A DNA stretch of 64,000 bases from Delphinapterus leucas. Its lineage: Eukaryota; Chordata; Mammalia; Artiodactyla; Monodontidae. Below the pieces are notes generated by a model, which saw nothing but the letters and a program-made list of their open reading frames with translations, made no database searches and had not been told where the DNA came from. Position numbers and translations under genes: made by a program. The DNA is taken from NCBI RefSeq assembly GCF_002288925.2, contig NW_022098024.1, positions 2,616,814 through 2,680,813 of the forward strand. The letters are read 5' to 3'. Positions 35,081 to 45,964 of this stretch are shown here, one piece after another (within the stretch, counting starts at the first letter, position 1; each line of letters begins with the position of its first letter).

Positions 35081-38015
35081 ATGGTAATAGGAGCATACAT
35101 ATTGGTAATAACTTTGAATGTAAATGGATTAAATGTCCCAACCAAAAGACACAGACTGGCTGAATGGATGCAAAAACAAGACCTGTATATATGCTGTCTA
35201 CAAGAAACCCACTTCAGACCTAGAAACACATACAGACTGAAAGTGAAGCAATGGAAGAAGATATTCCATGCAAATGGAAATCAAAAGAAAGCTGGAGTAA
35301 CAACACTCGTATCTGATAAAATAGACTTTCAAATAAAGACTATTACAAGAGATAAGGAGGGACACTACATAATGATCAAAGGTTCAACCCAAGAAGGAGA
35401 CAGAACAATTATAATTGTTTATGTACCCAAAACAGGAGCACCTCAATACATAAGGCAAATGCTAACAACCATGAAAGGAGAAATCGACAGTAACACAATA
35501 ATAGTAGGGGACTTTAACACCCCACTTACACCAATGGACAGATCATCCAAACAGAAAATAAATAAGGAAACATAAGCTTTAAATGACACAACAGAATAGA
35601 TAGATTTAATTAATATTTATAGAACATTCCATCCAAAAACAGCAGATTACACTTTCTTCTCAAATGCACATGGAACATTCACCAGGATAGATCACATCTT
35701 GCATCACAAATCAAGCCTTGGAAAATTGAAATTGTATCAAGCATCTTTACTGACAACAATGCTATGAGATTGGAAATCAATAACAGGAAAAAAACTGTAA
35801 AAAACCCAAATACATGGAGGCTAAACTGTGTACTGATAAATAACCAAGAGATCACTGAAGAAATTAAAGAAGAAATAAAAAAGTACATAGAAACAAATGA
35901 CAATGAAAACAAGATGACCCAAAACCTATGGGATGCAGCAAAAGCAGTTCTAAGAGGGAGGTTTATAGCAATTCAATCTCACCACAAGAAACAAGAAAAA
36001 TCTCAAATAAACATTGTAACCCTACACTTAACACAACTAGAGAAAGAAGAACAAAGAAAACCCAAAGTCAGTAGAAGGAAAGAAATCATAAAGATCAGAG
36101 CAGAAATAAATAAAATAGAAATTAAGAAAACAATAGCAAAGATCAATAAAACTAAAAATTGGTTCTTTCAGAAGATAAACAAAATTGATAAACACTTACC
36201 CAGACTCATTAAGAAAAAAAAGGGAGATGATGCAAATCAATAAAATTAGAAATGAAAAAGGAGAAATCACAACTGACACTGCAGAAATACAAAGGATTAT
36301 AAGAGACTACAACAAACAACTGTCTGCCAATAAAATGGACAACTATGAAGAAATGGACAAATTCTTGGAATCAAAGAATTTGGTAAAGTTGCAGGATACA
36401 AAATTAATGCACAGAAATCTCTGGCATTCTATATATACCACCAACAAAAATTTACAAAGAGAAATTAAGGAAACAATCCCATTTACCCTCACAACAAAAA
36501 GAATAAAATACCTAGGAGTAAACCTGCCTAAGGGGGCTAAAGACTTGTGCTCAGAAAACTATAAAACACTGAGGAAATAAATTAAAGATGACATAAACAG
36601 ATGGAGAAATATACCATGTTCTTGGATTGGAGGAATCAATATTGTGAAAATGATTATACTACCCAAAGCAATCTAGAGATTCAATGCAATCCTTATCAAA
36701 CTACCAATGGCATTTTTCACAGAATTAGAACAAAAAAATTTTACAATTTGTATAGAAACACAAAAGACCCCAAATAGCCAAAGCAATATTGAGAAAGAAA
36801 AACGGAGTTGTAGGAATCAGGCTCCCTGTCTTCAAACTATATGACAAAGCTACAGTAATCAAGACAGTATGGTACTGGCACAGAAACAGAAATATAGATC
36901 AGTGGTACAGGATAGAAAGCCCAGAGATAAACCCATGCACATATGGTCACATAATTTATGACAAAGGAGGCAAGAACATACAATGGAGAAAATACAGCCT
37001 CTTCAATAAGTGGTGCTGGAAAAACTGGACAGCTACATGTAAAAGAATGAAATTAGAACACTACCTAACACCATACACAAAAATAAACTCCAAATGGATT
37101 AAAGACCTAAATGTAAGACCAGACACTATAAAATTCTCTGAGGAAAACACGGGAAAAACACTCTTTGACATAAACCACAGCAAGATATTTTTTGACCCAT
37201 CATCTAGAGTAACAGACATAAAAACAAAAATAAACATATGGGGCTTAATTAAACTTAAAAGCTTTTGCACAGCAAAGGAAACCATAAACAAGATCAAAAG
37301 ACAACCCTCAGAATGGGAGGAAATATTTGCAAATAAAACAACAGACAAAGGATTAATCTCCAAAATATACAAACAGCTTATGGAGCTCAATATCAAACAA
37401 ACAAACAATCCAATTTAAAAATGGGTGAAAGGTCTAGACATTTCACTAAGGAAGACATACAGATGGCCAAGAGGCACATGAAAAGATGCTTAACATCACT
37501 AATTGTTAGAGAAATGCAAATCAAAACTACAATGAGGTATCACCTCATGCCAGTCAGAATGGCCATCATCAAAAAATCTACAAGCAATAAATGCTGGAAA
37601 GGTTGTGGTGAAAAGGGAACCCTCCTGCACTGTTGGTAGGAATGTAAATTGATACAGCCACTATGGAGAACAGTATGGAGGTTCCTTAAAAAACTAAAAA
37701 TCGAACTACCATATGACCCAGCAATCCTACTACTGGGCATGTGAGAAAACCATAATTCAAAAAGAGACATGCACCACAATGTTCATTGCAGCACTATTTA
37801 CAATAGCCAGGACATGGAACCAACCTAAATGTCCATAGACAGATGAATGTATAAAGAAGATGTGGCACATATATGCAATGGAATATTAGCCATAAAAAGA
37901 AACAAAATTGTTATTTATAGTGAGGTGGATTGACCTAGTTTCTGTCCTACAGAGTGAGGTAAGTCAGAAAGAGAAAAACAAATACCATATGCTAACGCAT
38001 ATATATGGAACCTAA
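35081..38015 (+). pseudogene. L1-C ORF2 with internal deletion of the RT core
   Basis: The ATG at 35081 begins MVIGAYILVITLNVNGLN, a standard L1 endonuclease start. QETH (within 35180-35220) and VGDFNTPL (about 35505-35530) follow. The endonuclease frame ends at 35575, and pieces continue at 35764-36243 and 36185 onward. Near 36380 the text jumps from [11 protein letters not shown], which precedes the RT, straight to LMHRNLW, which lies after the FADD motif. Total length is about 2.9 kb against 3.8 kb in L1-B, so about 0.9 kb is missing, including every catalytic RT motif. The C-terminal part with [17 protein letters not shown] is at 36789-37639. Confidence 0.9.
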
Positions 38016-38366
38016 AAAAAAATAAATGGTACTGATGAACTTAGTTGCAGGGCAGGAATAAAGATGTAGACATAGAGAGTGGACTTGAGGACACAGGGTG
38101 GGAGGGGGAAGCTGGGGCGAAGTGAGAGTAGCATAGGCATATATACACTACCGAAAGTAAAATAGTTAGTTAGTGGGAAGCTGCAGCATAGCACAGGGAG
38201 ATCAGCTTCGTGTTTTGCGATGAGGGTGGGATAGGGAGGATGGGAGGGAGGCTCAAGAGGTAGGGGATATGGGGACATATGTATGCAAATGGCTGATTCA
38301 CTTTGGCGTGCAACAGAAACTAAAGAGTATTGTGAAGCAATTATACTCTAATAAAGATCTATTTTT

Positions 38367-38382
38367 AAAAAATTATAATGAG
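38367..38382. repeat. target-site duplication, right copy (L1-C)
   Basis: aaaaaattataatgag. Its first A residues merge with the L1 tail, so the exact left edge is uncertain. The MIR continues after it. Confidence 0.7.
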
Positions 38383-38394
38383 ATAACAAATCTC
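38383..38394 (+). repeat. MIR fragment, right part
   Basis: 'ataacaaa' continues the MIR 'gagataa' region interrupted by L1-C. Only a few bases remain before the next element. Confidence 0.4.
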
Positions 38395-38970
38395 TTGCTG
38401 ACCAACAGATACCTGTCTCCATGATTGCTCCTGTGATCACCATGCAGCCAGTAGCCACAGAGAAATTTGGACTCTTCAACTCCAAGTTTTGTTCTTCTGT
38501 GGAGAGCAAGCTGAGATCATTTGAGAGCACGTGAATGAGGAGGCACATGTCGGTAGCCAACAAAAGCAGGTGATAGTGAAGTCAAAGCATACTCAGCTTC
38601 ACCTGATCTTAAGGGCACCTATATAATATGTCACCAGGATTCACAGGTGCTCCCAGAGCAGTGTCCTCATGTTGACAACTCTCATGTGTCTTTAAGGAAT
38701 GGAGGTGGTTTGTAGGCATAAATATACAGGATGATCAGGTTAGAGACGGAGCTTCAGATAAAGTAAACAGCATTCAGCAAAATGTCTGCTGCAAGCTGAA
38801 AATGTTTCATTTAGAGCCAGGGTTTTGACATATCTAAACATCAGTTATTTAATATATATATTGGACTCATATCTTATTTATGCTTTAGAATCTGTGGTAT
38901 TTAAGATAGCCAGCCTAGAGTGATTTAGGAGCATACTCTGCAATGAGATCAGAGTATTTTATTCCACTCT
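38395..38970. repeat. unclassified interspersed element, copy 1
   Basis: About 575 bp clearly homologous, in inverted orientation, to 50257-50850. Perfect 20-mers include ggagagcaagctgagatcat (38501-38520) and atgagatcagagtattttat (38943-38962). The flanks outside the pair do not match each other, so this looks like two separate insertions of one element. Length and lack of coding fit an LTR or a non-autonomous transposon, but I do not recognise it. Confidence 0.7.
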
Positions 38971-39306
38971 GAAAATTTCACATATTCTTTTATATCAGAA
39001 TCGTATTATTTTTTTTCACCACATTCCAAATGGTTTCCAATTTTCTTTTTTTGACTTGTCGGGACTTGATATTGAATGGATAGTGGAGATCTTAATTATA
39101 AAATGGCATATTTATGCTTTACCATAAAATAACAAACTAATAAATAGTAGTGAAATATATCATTTTGCACACTTATTAACTCCAAGTAAAGAGCACATTC
39201 CTTTTCGACACTTTTGTTTCTCCTCCAGAGCATCTGTTCCTGTTCATATCAAGATAGAGAACAAGAAATGCCAGTTAGAATTTAGGTAAGAGGCTTTGAA
39301 CTCAGA
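38971..39306. other. AT-rich non-coding DNA, nothing recognised
   Basis: No feature seen. Confidence 0.45.
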
Positions 39307-39526
39307 GTTTGATGCAGCTCAATCCTTAACTACCTTTGACTTCGGGCAAATAACTTGAACTCTATAAACCCCAGTTAACTCAATTATAAGAAGTGAGAAA
39401 ATATCTCCCATGCAGGGTTTGATGCAGCTCAATCCTTAACTACCTTTGACTTTGGGCAAATAACTTGAACTCTATAAACCCCAGTTTACTCAATTATAAG
39501 AAGTGAGAAAATATCTCCCTTGCAGG
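39307..39526. repeat. 110-bp tandem duplication, two copies
   Basis: Copies at 39307-39416 and 39417-39526 differ at three positions by my reading. Both begin gtttgatgcagctcaatcct. Confidence 0.93.
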
Positions 39527-39605
39527 GTTTTGATATAGATTTGAGATAATGTACATAAAGTGCTTATTATACAGTAATCATCCAGTAAATATCAACCACT
39601 CTGTT
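39307..39605 (+). repeat. MIR element containing a tandem duplication
   Basis: 'gggcaaataacttgaactct', 'ataaaccccagtttactcaa' and 'gtacataaagtgcttattat' follow the MIR core and 3' part in sense. The core is present twice (39307-39416 and 39417-39526). Confidence 0.65.
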
Positions 39606-40385
39606 AATTGCTATCATCATATTTTGGAGTACTGGTAATACATTGAAATATCACTAAGATATTCCTCAATATCACTAAGATATTCTCTGAGGATGAGAAT
39701 TTGAAACTGTTTTGTAAAACATATCATCTAAATACTAGTTTGTAAATAGAGATGATGGGATTTTCTGGGCTCTTATTTTTTTCATGAAAAGAGTACTTTC
39801 AGCTTAAAGCTTCAGCCAAAAAAACCCAAAAGATATAAATACTTAAAAGAAGAAAATAACCTCTAGAGAGAGGACAGAGACTTTATAGAGAGCGGTGATT
39901 TTCTCTTGGGGAACTTTAGCTCTTTGCAATAGTCTGTGGTCCCTACTTCCTCTTGGTAGCAGAATCTCTTTGTTGAGTTTGGACATGTGACTTACTTTCA
40001 CCTATGGGAAGCAAGTGAACTTTCCCAGAAACTTTTAGAGTTCTAGTGAATTTTCATTACTCTTTTGCTTCTACCCTGTGTTGTGAGAATAAATATGTCT
40101 CATCTGAGTTTGCTACTTCAAATTTAGGTTGAAATCTACCTAAAGACCTGTGGAACAAAGTTGCAACCTACCCACAGCATGGTATGGAAGTAGAATTTAT
40201 CACAGTCACAACAAATGAGCAATCTATATTCAATATGGACAAGAAATCCTTTGTTTTTCTAAATCACTAAGATTTGGGGGTTGTTATTGCAGCGAAACTG
40301 ACAAAGTACCTACAGAGCAATTAAATGTATTGACCTCACTCACACACTTACCTACTAATGTGGTCTCTGCTTCCCTTCTAAGTAC
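39606..40385. other. non-coding DNA, nothing recognised
   Basis: A small local repeat 'atcactaagatattc' occurs twice near 39650-39685. Otherwise nothing stands out. Confidence 0.45.
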
Positions 40386-40389
40386 CTTT

Positions 40390-40890
40390 CAATCATCCAT
40401 ACCCAGCCAGAAATAGGTTTTAAAACGTGCATCAGATTATGTTTTCCCTCTGTGTAAAATTCTCCAGTGACTTAACAGTGTACTTTGAATAAAATAATAA
40501 TAATATGTTTTTAAAAAACGTGTACTTTGCCTGGAAGGCACTGCAAAGCCATGTACTTTCTTCGTCTCCATGTTCACTGCCTGCTTTTCAACCTTATTGC
40601 TGTTGTAGTCCAGCTACATTAGCTTCTTTTCAGTTCCTCCACTATAACAAACTCTTCCTTTTCTTTGAAAGTATGGTCTCTTTTGCCAGGAAGATATTTC
40701 TCCTCATCTCAGTGCTTGACTCCCTTTCTGCATTAATGTCACAGTTTGAATGTCACCTCTTCAGAGAAGCCATTTCAAACTACCATACCTCAGTAGATGA
40801 TCCATTTCCTCTTCATCTCTGCCATTATTTTCTATCATTTCATTATTGTTTCTTTCAACACTTCACAATTTTAATACCATTATCACAAGT
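40390..40890 (+). repeat. L2 element, 5' part of a split copy
   Basis: 'gatggtatgtttt'-type decay aside, 'gtcacctcttcagagaagcc' (about 40754) is a strong L2 3' region landmark, followed by the 'ccatttcctcttcatctctg' block. The 135-codon open frame at 40505-40912 lies within it and is not a gene. Confidence 0.65.
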
Positions 40891-40894
40891 AATA

Positions 40895-41015
40895 ATAGCC
40901 AAGAGATATTGAATACTTACTATGTTCCAAGCACTATTTTAAGTGACTAGCTTAGAATAACCCATGAAGTAGGTACTATTTTTAAAAAGGGGAAACTGAG
41001 GCACCGTGGGTATGT
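40895..41015 (-). repeat. MIR element inserted in L2
   Basis: 'acttactatgttccaagcac' and 'aaaggggaaactgaggcacc' are the MIR reverse-complement landmarks. L2 continues after it. Confidence 0.6.
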
Positions 41016-41027
41016 ATTAATTTGTTT

Positions 41028-41105
41028 ATTTCTCTAGATTATAAGACACATGATGGCAGGAGTCCTGAAAAATTTTTTTCACTGCTTATACTCAGCATGT
41101 ATTAT
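41028..41105 (+). repeat. L2 element, 3' end of the split copy
   Basis: 'agattataagacacatgatg' and 'gcaggagtcctg' match the L2 segment just before its 3' end. Confidence 0.5.
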
Positions 41106-41332
41106 GAAGCTTGCTACAGAAAAACAACTCAAAAGTATTTTTGCATTTTCAAAATTAAGTACTGAATTTCTCAGTTGTTATTCTCATAGAGATCTCCTTA
41201 CACTCCAGTGCCTAAGATCCTTGGTAATTCTAATCTTAATTTTAAATCAATACACTAAAGCACTGTTATGAAGGTAAGTCTTTATAAAGAGATTTACACT
41301 AGATATTTCTCTGATGACAGATCTTTTATACT

Positions 41333-41463
41333 GTCCAATACAGCAGCCATTGGCCATATGTTAGACTGCCATTAGCCTGGCTACAGAGAGCTTAAAATGT
41401 GGCTGGTGGAACTGAGGAATTAAATTAGTTATTTTATTTGGTTTTAATTAACTTAAAAATTTT
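41333..41463 (+). repeat. hAT-like DNA transposon, left part (split by L1-D)
   Basis: 'ccaatacagcagccattggc' is an inverted-repeat-type end matched by the right part at 47787-47857 ('gctaccatatttggaagcac' in reverse). The interior 'gtggctggtggaactgagga' fits a common mammalian MER-type non-autonomous hAT that I do not name precisely. L1-D sits in its AT-rich centre. Confidence 0.6.
41449..41463. repeat. probable target-site duplication, left copy (L1-D)
   Basis: taacttaaaaattt, similar to taatttaaattt at 47787-47798. The AT richness and the adjoining T run make the exact limits uncertain. Confidence 0.5.
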
Positions 41464-42914
41464 TTTGAATTATTGAATTTTATTTGATTTATTTTTTATA
41501 CAGCAGGGTCTTATTAATTATCTATTTTATACATGCTAGTGTACACATGTCAATCACAATCTCCCAATTCATCCCACCACCACCAACAACCCCCCCACCA
41601 CTTTCCCCTGCTTGGTGTCCACATGTTTGTTCTCTACATCTGTGTCTCTAAATTTGCCCTACAAACCAGTTCATCTGTACCATTTTTCTAGGTTCCACAT
41701 ATATACATTAATATACAATATTTGTTTTTCTCTTTATGACTTACTTCACTCTGTATGACAGTTGCTAGATCCATCCATGTCATTACGAATGACCCAATTT
41801 CATTCCTTTTTTATGGCTGAGTAATATTCCATTGTATATATGTACCACATCTTCTTTAGCCATTCATCTGTCGATGGGCATTTATGTTGCTTCCATGACC
41901 TGGCTATTGTAAATAGTGCTGCAATGAATATTGGGGTGCATGTGCCATTTTGAAATATGGTTTTCTCTGCGTATATGCCCAGTAGTAGGATTGCTGGGTC
42001 ATATGGTAATTCTATTTATAGTTTTTAAGGAATCTCCATACAGTTCTCCATAGTGGCTATATCAATTAACATTCTCACCAACAGTGCAAGAGGGTTCCCT
42101 TTCCTCCACACCCTCTCCAGCATTTGTTGTTTGAAGGTTTTCTGATGATGCCCATTCTAACTAGTGTGAGGTGATACCTCATTGTAGTTTTGATTTGCGT
42201 TTCTCTAATAATTAGTGATGTTGAGCAGCTTTTTGTGTGCTTCTTGGCCATCTGTATGTCTTCTTTGGAGAAATATCTATTTAGGTCTTCCACCCATTTT
42301 TTGATTGGATTGTTTGGTTTTTTAATATTGAGTTGCAAGAGATGTTTATATATTATGGAGATTAATGTTTTGTCCATTGATTCATTTGCAAATATTTTCT
42401 CCCTTTCTGAGGGTTGTATTTTCATCTTGTTTGTAGTTTCCTTTGCTTTGCAAAAGATTTTAAGTTTCATTAGGTTCCATTTGTTTATTTTTGGGTTTAT
42501 TTCCATTACTCTTAGAGGTGGGTCAAAAAAGATCTTGCTGTGATGTATGTCAAAGAGTGTTCTTCCTATGTTTTCCTTAAGAGTTTTACAGTGTCTGGTC
42601 TTACATTTAGGTCTCGAATCCATTTTGAGTTTAGTTTTGTGTATGGTGTTAGGGAGTGTTCTAATTTCATTCTTTTACATGTAGCTGTCCAGTTTTCCCA
42701 GCACCACTTATTGAAGAGACTGTCTTTTCTCCATTGTATAACCTTACCTCCTTTGTCATATATTAATTGACCATAAGTGCGTGGGTTTATCTCTGGGCTT
42801 TCTATCCTATTCTATTGATCTCTATTTCTGTTTTTGTGCCAGTACCATATTGTCTTGATTACTGTAGCTTTCTAGTATAGTCTGAAGTCAGGAAGTCTGA
42901 TTCCTCCAGCTCTG

Positions 42915-43209
42915 TTATTTTCCCTCAAGACTGCTTTGGCTATTCGGGGTCTTTTGTGTCTCCATACGAATTTTAAGATTTTTTGTTCTAGTTCTTTAAA
43001 AAATGCCATTGGTAGGTTGATAGGGATTGCATTGAATCTGTAGATTGCTTTGGGTAGTATAGTCATTTTCACAATATTGATTCTTCCAATCCAAGAACAT
43101 GGTATATCTCTCCATCTGCCTGTGTCATCTTTAATTTCTTTCAGCTGTGTCTTATAGTTTTCGCATACAGGTCTTTTGTCTCCCTAGGTAGGTTTATTCC
43201 TAGTTATTT
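42915..43209 (-). repeat. duplicated L1-D segment left of the gap
   Basis: Bases 42915-43117 are repeated without a visible difference at 43310-43512. The following 90 bases align with 43513-43605 but with about ten differences. Confidence 0.9.
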
Positions 43210-43309
43210 NNNNNNNNNNNNNNNNNNNNNNNNNNNNNNNNNNNNNNNNNNNNNNNNNNNNNNNNNNNNNNNNNNNNNNNNNNNNNNNNNNNNNNNNNNN
43301 NNNNNNNNN
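43210..43309. other. assembly gap (100 N)
   Basis: Exactly 100 N, a length commonly used for a gap of unknown size. The flanking duplication suggests the real gap is zero or negative. Confidence 0.98.
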
Positions 43310-45964
43310 TTATTTTCCCTCAAGACTGCTTTGGCTATTCGGGGTCTTTTGTGTCTCCATACGAATTTTAAGATTTTTTGTTCTAGTTCTTTAAAAAATG
43401 CCATTGGTAGGTTGATAGGGATTGCATTGAATCTGTAGATTGCTTTGGGTAGTATAGTCATTTTCACAATATTGATTCTTCCAATCCAAGAACATGGTAT
43501 ATCTCTCCATCTGCTTGTGTCATCTTTGAGTTCTTTCATCAGTGTCTTATAGTTTTATGAGTACAGGTCTTTTACCTCCCTAGGTAGGTTTATTCCTAGG
43601 TATTTTATTCTTTTTGTTGCAGTGGTGAATGGAATTGTTTCCTTAATTTCTCCTTCTGATCTTTCATTTTTAGTGTATAGGAATGCAAGTGATTTCTGTG
43701 CATTAATTTTGTATCGTGCAACTTTACCAAATTCATTGATTAGCTCTAGTAGTTTTCTGATGGCATATTTAGGATTCTCTGTGTATAGTGTCATGTGATC
43801 TGCAAACAGTGACAGTTTTACTTCTTTTCCAATGTGTATTCCTTTTATTTCTTTTTCTTCTCTGATTGCTGTGGCTTGGGTTTCCAAAACAATGTTGAGT
43901 GATAGTGGTGAGAGTGGACATCCGTGTCTTGTTCCTGATCTGAGAGGAAATGCTTTCAGGTTTTCACCATTGAGAATGATGTTTGCTGTGTGTCATATAT
44001 GACTTTTATTATGTTGAGGTAGGTTCCCTCTATGCCCACTTTCTGTAGAGTTTTTATCATAAATGTGTGTTAAATTCTGTCAAAAGCTTTTTCTGCATCT
44101 ATTGAGATGATCATATGGTTTTTATTCTTCAATTTGTTAATATGGTGTATCACATTGATTGATTTGCATATATTGAAGAATCCTTGCATCCTTGGGATAA
44201 ATCCTACTTGTAATGGTGTATGATCCTTTTAAAGTGCTGTTGGATTTTGTTGGCTGGTATTTTGTTGAGGATTTTTGCATGTGTATTCATCAGTGATATT
44301 GGTCTGTAACTTTCTTTTTTTGTAGTATCTTTGTCTGGTTTTGGTATCATGGTGATGGTAGTCTCATAGAATGAGTTTGGGAGCATTTCTTCCTCTGCAA
44401 GTTTTTGGAAGAATTTGAGAAGAATAAGTGTTAGCTCTTCACTAAATGTTTGATAGAATTCGCCTGTGAAGCCATCTGGTCCTGGGCTTTTGTTTGTTGG
44501 AAGATTTTTAATCAGAGTTTCAATTTCTTTACTTGTGATTGGTCTGTTCGTATTTTCTTTTTCTTCCCAGTTCAGTCTTGGAAGGTTATACCTTTCTATG
44601 GAAATTTGTCCATTTCTTCCAGGTTGTCCATTTTATTGACATATTGTTGCTTGTAGTAGTCTCTTACGATGCTTTGTATTTCTGTGGTGTCCATTGTAAC
44701 TTCTTTTTCATTCCTAATTTTATTGATTTGAGTCCTCTCCCTCTTTTTCTTGATGAGTCTGGCTAAAGGTTTATAAATTTTGGTCATCTTCTCAAAGAAC
44801 CAGATTTTAGTTTTATTGATCTTTGCTATTGTTTTCTTTGTTTCTATTTCATTTATTTCTTCTCTGATCTTTATGATTTCATTCCTTCTAATAACTTTGG
44901 GTTTTGTTTGTTCTTCTTTCTCTAGTTCCTTTAGGTGTAAGGTTAGATTGTTTATTTGAGATTTTTCTTGTTTCTTGAGGTAGATTCGTATTGCGATAAA
45001 CTTCCCTCATTGAATTGCTTTTGCTGCATCCAATAGGTTTTGGATCATCGTGTTTTTGTTGGAATTTGTCTCTCGTAGGTTTTTGATTCCCTCTTTGATT
45101 TCTTCAATGATGTCTTAGTTATTTAGTAACGTACTGTTTAGCCTCCATGTGTTTGTGTTTCCTACGTTTATTTTCACTGTAATTAATTTCTAATCTCACA
45201 GAACTGTGGTTGGAAAAGATGTTTGATATGATTTCAATTTTCTTAAATTTACCAAGGCCTGATTTGTGACCCAAGATGTGATCTATCCTGGAGAATGTTC
45301 CATGTACACTTGAGAAGTGTAATCTGCTGTTTTTGGATGGAATGTCCTATAAATATCAATTAAATCTATCTGGTCTATTGTGTCATTTAAAGCTTGTGTT
45401 TCCTTATTAATTTTCTGTCTTGATGATCTGTCCTTTGGTGTAAGTGAGGTGTTTAATTCCCCCACTATTATTGTGTTACTGTCGATTTCTTCTTTTATAG
45501 CTGTTAGCAGTTGCCTTACATATTGAGGTGCTCCTATGTTGGGTGCATATATTTTTATCATTGTTATATCTTCTTCTTGGATTGATCCCTTGATCATTAT
45601 GTAGTGTCCTTCCTTGTCTTTTGTAACATTTTTTATTTTAAAGTCTATTTTATTTGATATGAGTATTGCTACTCCCACTTTCTTTTGATTTCCATTTGCA
45701 TGGAATATCTTTTTTTCTTCCCCTCACTTTCAGTCTGTATGTGTCCCTAGGTCTGATATGGGTCTCTTGTAGATGGCATATTTATGGGTCTTGTTTTTTG
45801 TATCCATTCAGCTAGCCTTTGTCTTTTGGTTGGAGCATTTAATCCTTTCACCTATAAGGTAATTATTAATATGTATGTTCTTATTACCATTTTCTTAATT
45901 GTTATGTGTTTGTTTTTGTAGGTCCTTTTCTTCTCCTGTGTTTCCCAGTTAGAAAAGTTCCTTT

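Larger units (their letters stand above)
32997..38366 (+). mobile_element. L1-C: full-length L1 with internal inversion and RT deletion
   Basis: A 5.4-kb plus-strand L1 bounded by a 16-bp target duplication. Order on the + strand: 5' UTR start in sense (32997 to about 33285), an inverted block (about 33287-34503) holding the rest of the 5' UTR and the first half of ORF1, then the second half of ORF1 in sense (about 34505-35022), ORF2 (35081 to about 38015) and a 3' UTR with AATAAA at 38350-38355 and an A-rich tail. The sense and inverted 5' UTR parts together are about 1.14 kb, close to the 1.25 kb of L1-B, so little was lost. ORF2 lacks its RT core. The element cannot move. Confidence 0.88.
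41700..45890 (-). pseudogene. L1-D ORF2 (endonuclease / reverse transcriptase), broken
   Basis: The ATG at 45890 gives MVIRTYILIITL and then TAG at codon 13. The endonuclease pieces are at 45283-45678. They end the motif as VGELNTSLTPKD, where L1-B and L1-C have VGDFNTPL, so the aspartate of that motif is replaced by glutamate. The RT piece at 43555-43887 reads FADH (codons 43795-43806) instead of FADD, losing a catalytic aspartate. The C-terminal part is at 42075-42623 with [17 protein letters not shown]. The 100-N gap and duplicated flank lie inside the region between RT and C-terminus. Confidence 0.9.

Noticed and set aside
39307..39526. Direct repeats considered as a CRISPR array or gene duplication
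   Set aside because: Only two adjoining copies without spacers, in vertebrate DNA, within a MIR.
40505..40912. 135-codon open frame, a possible small gene
   Set aside because: It lies within an L2 element with clear L2 landmarks. The product has no motif.
43204..43539. 111-codon frame spanning the N gap
   Set aside because: It is an artefact of translating unknown bases. The coding text on both sides is the same L1 ORF2 segment.
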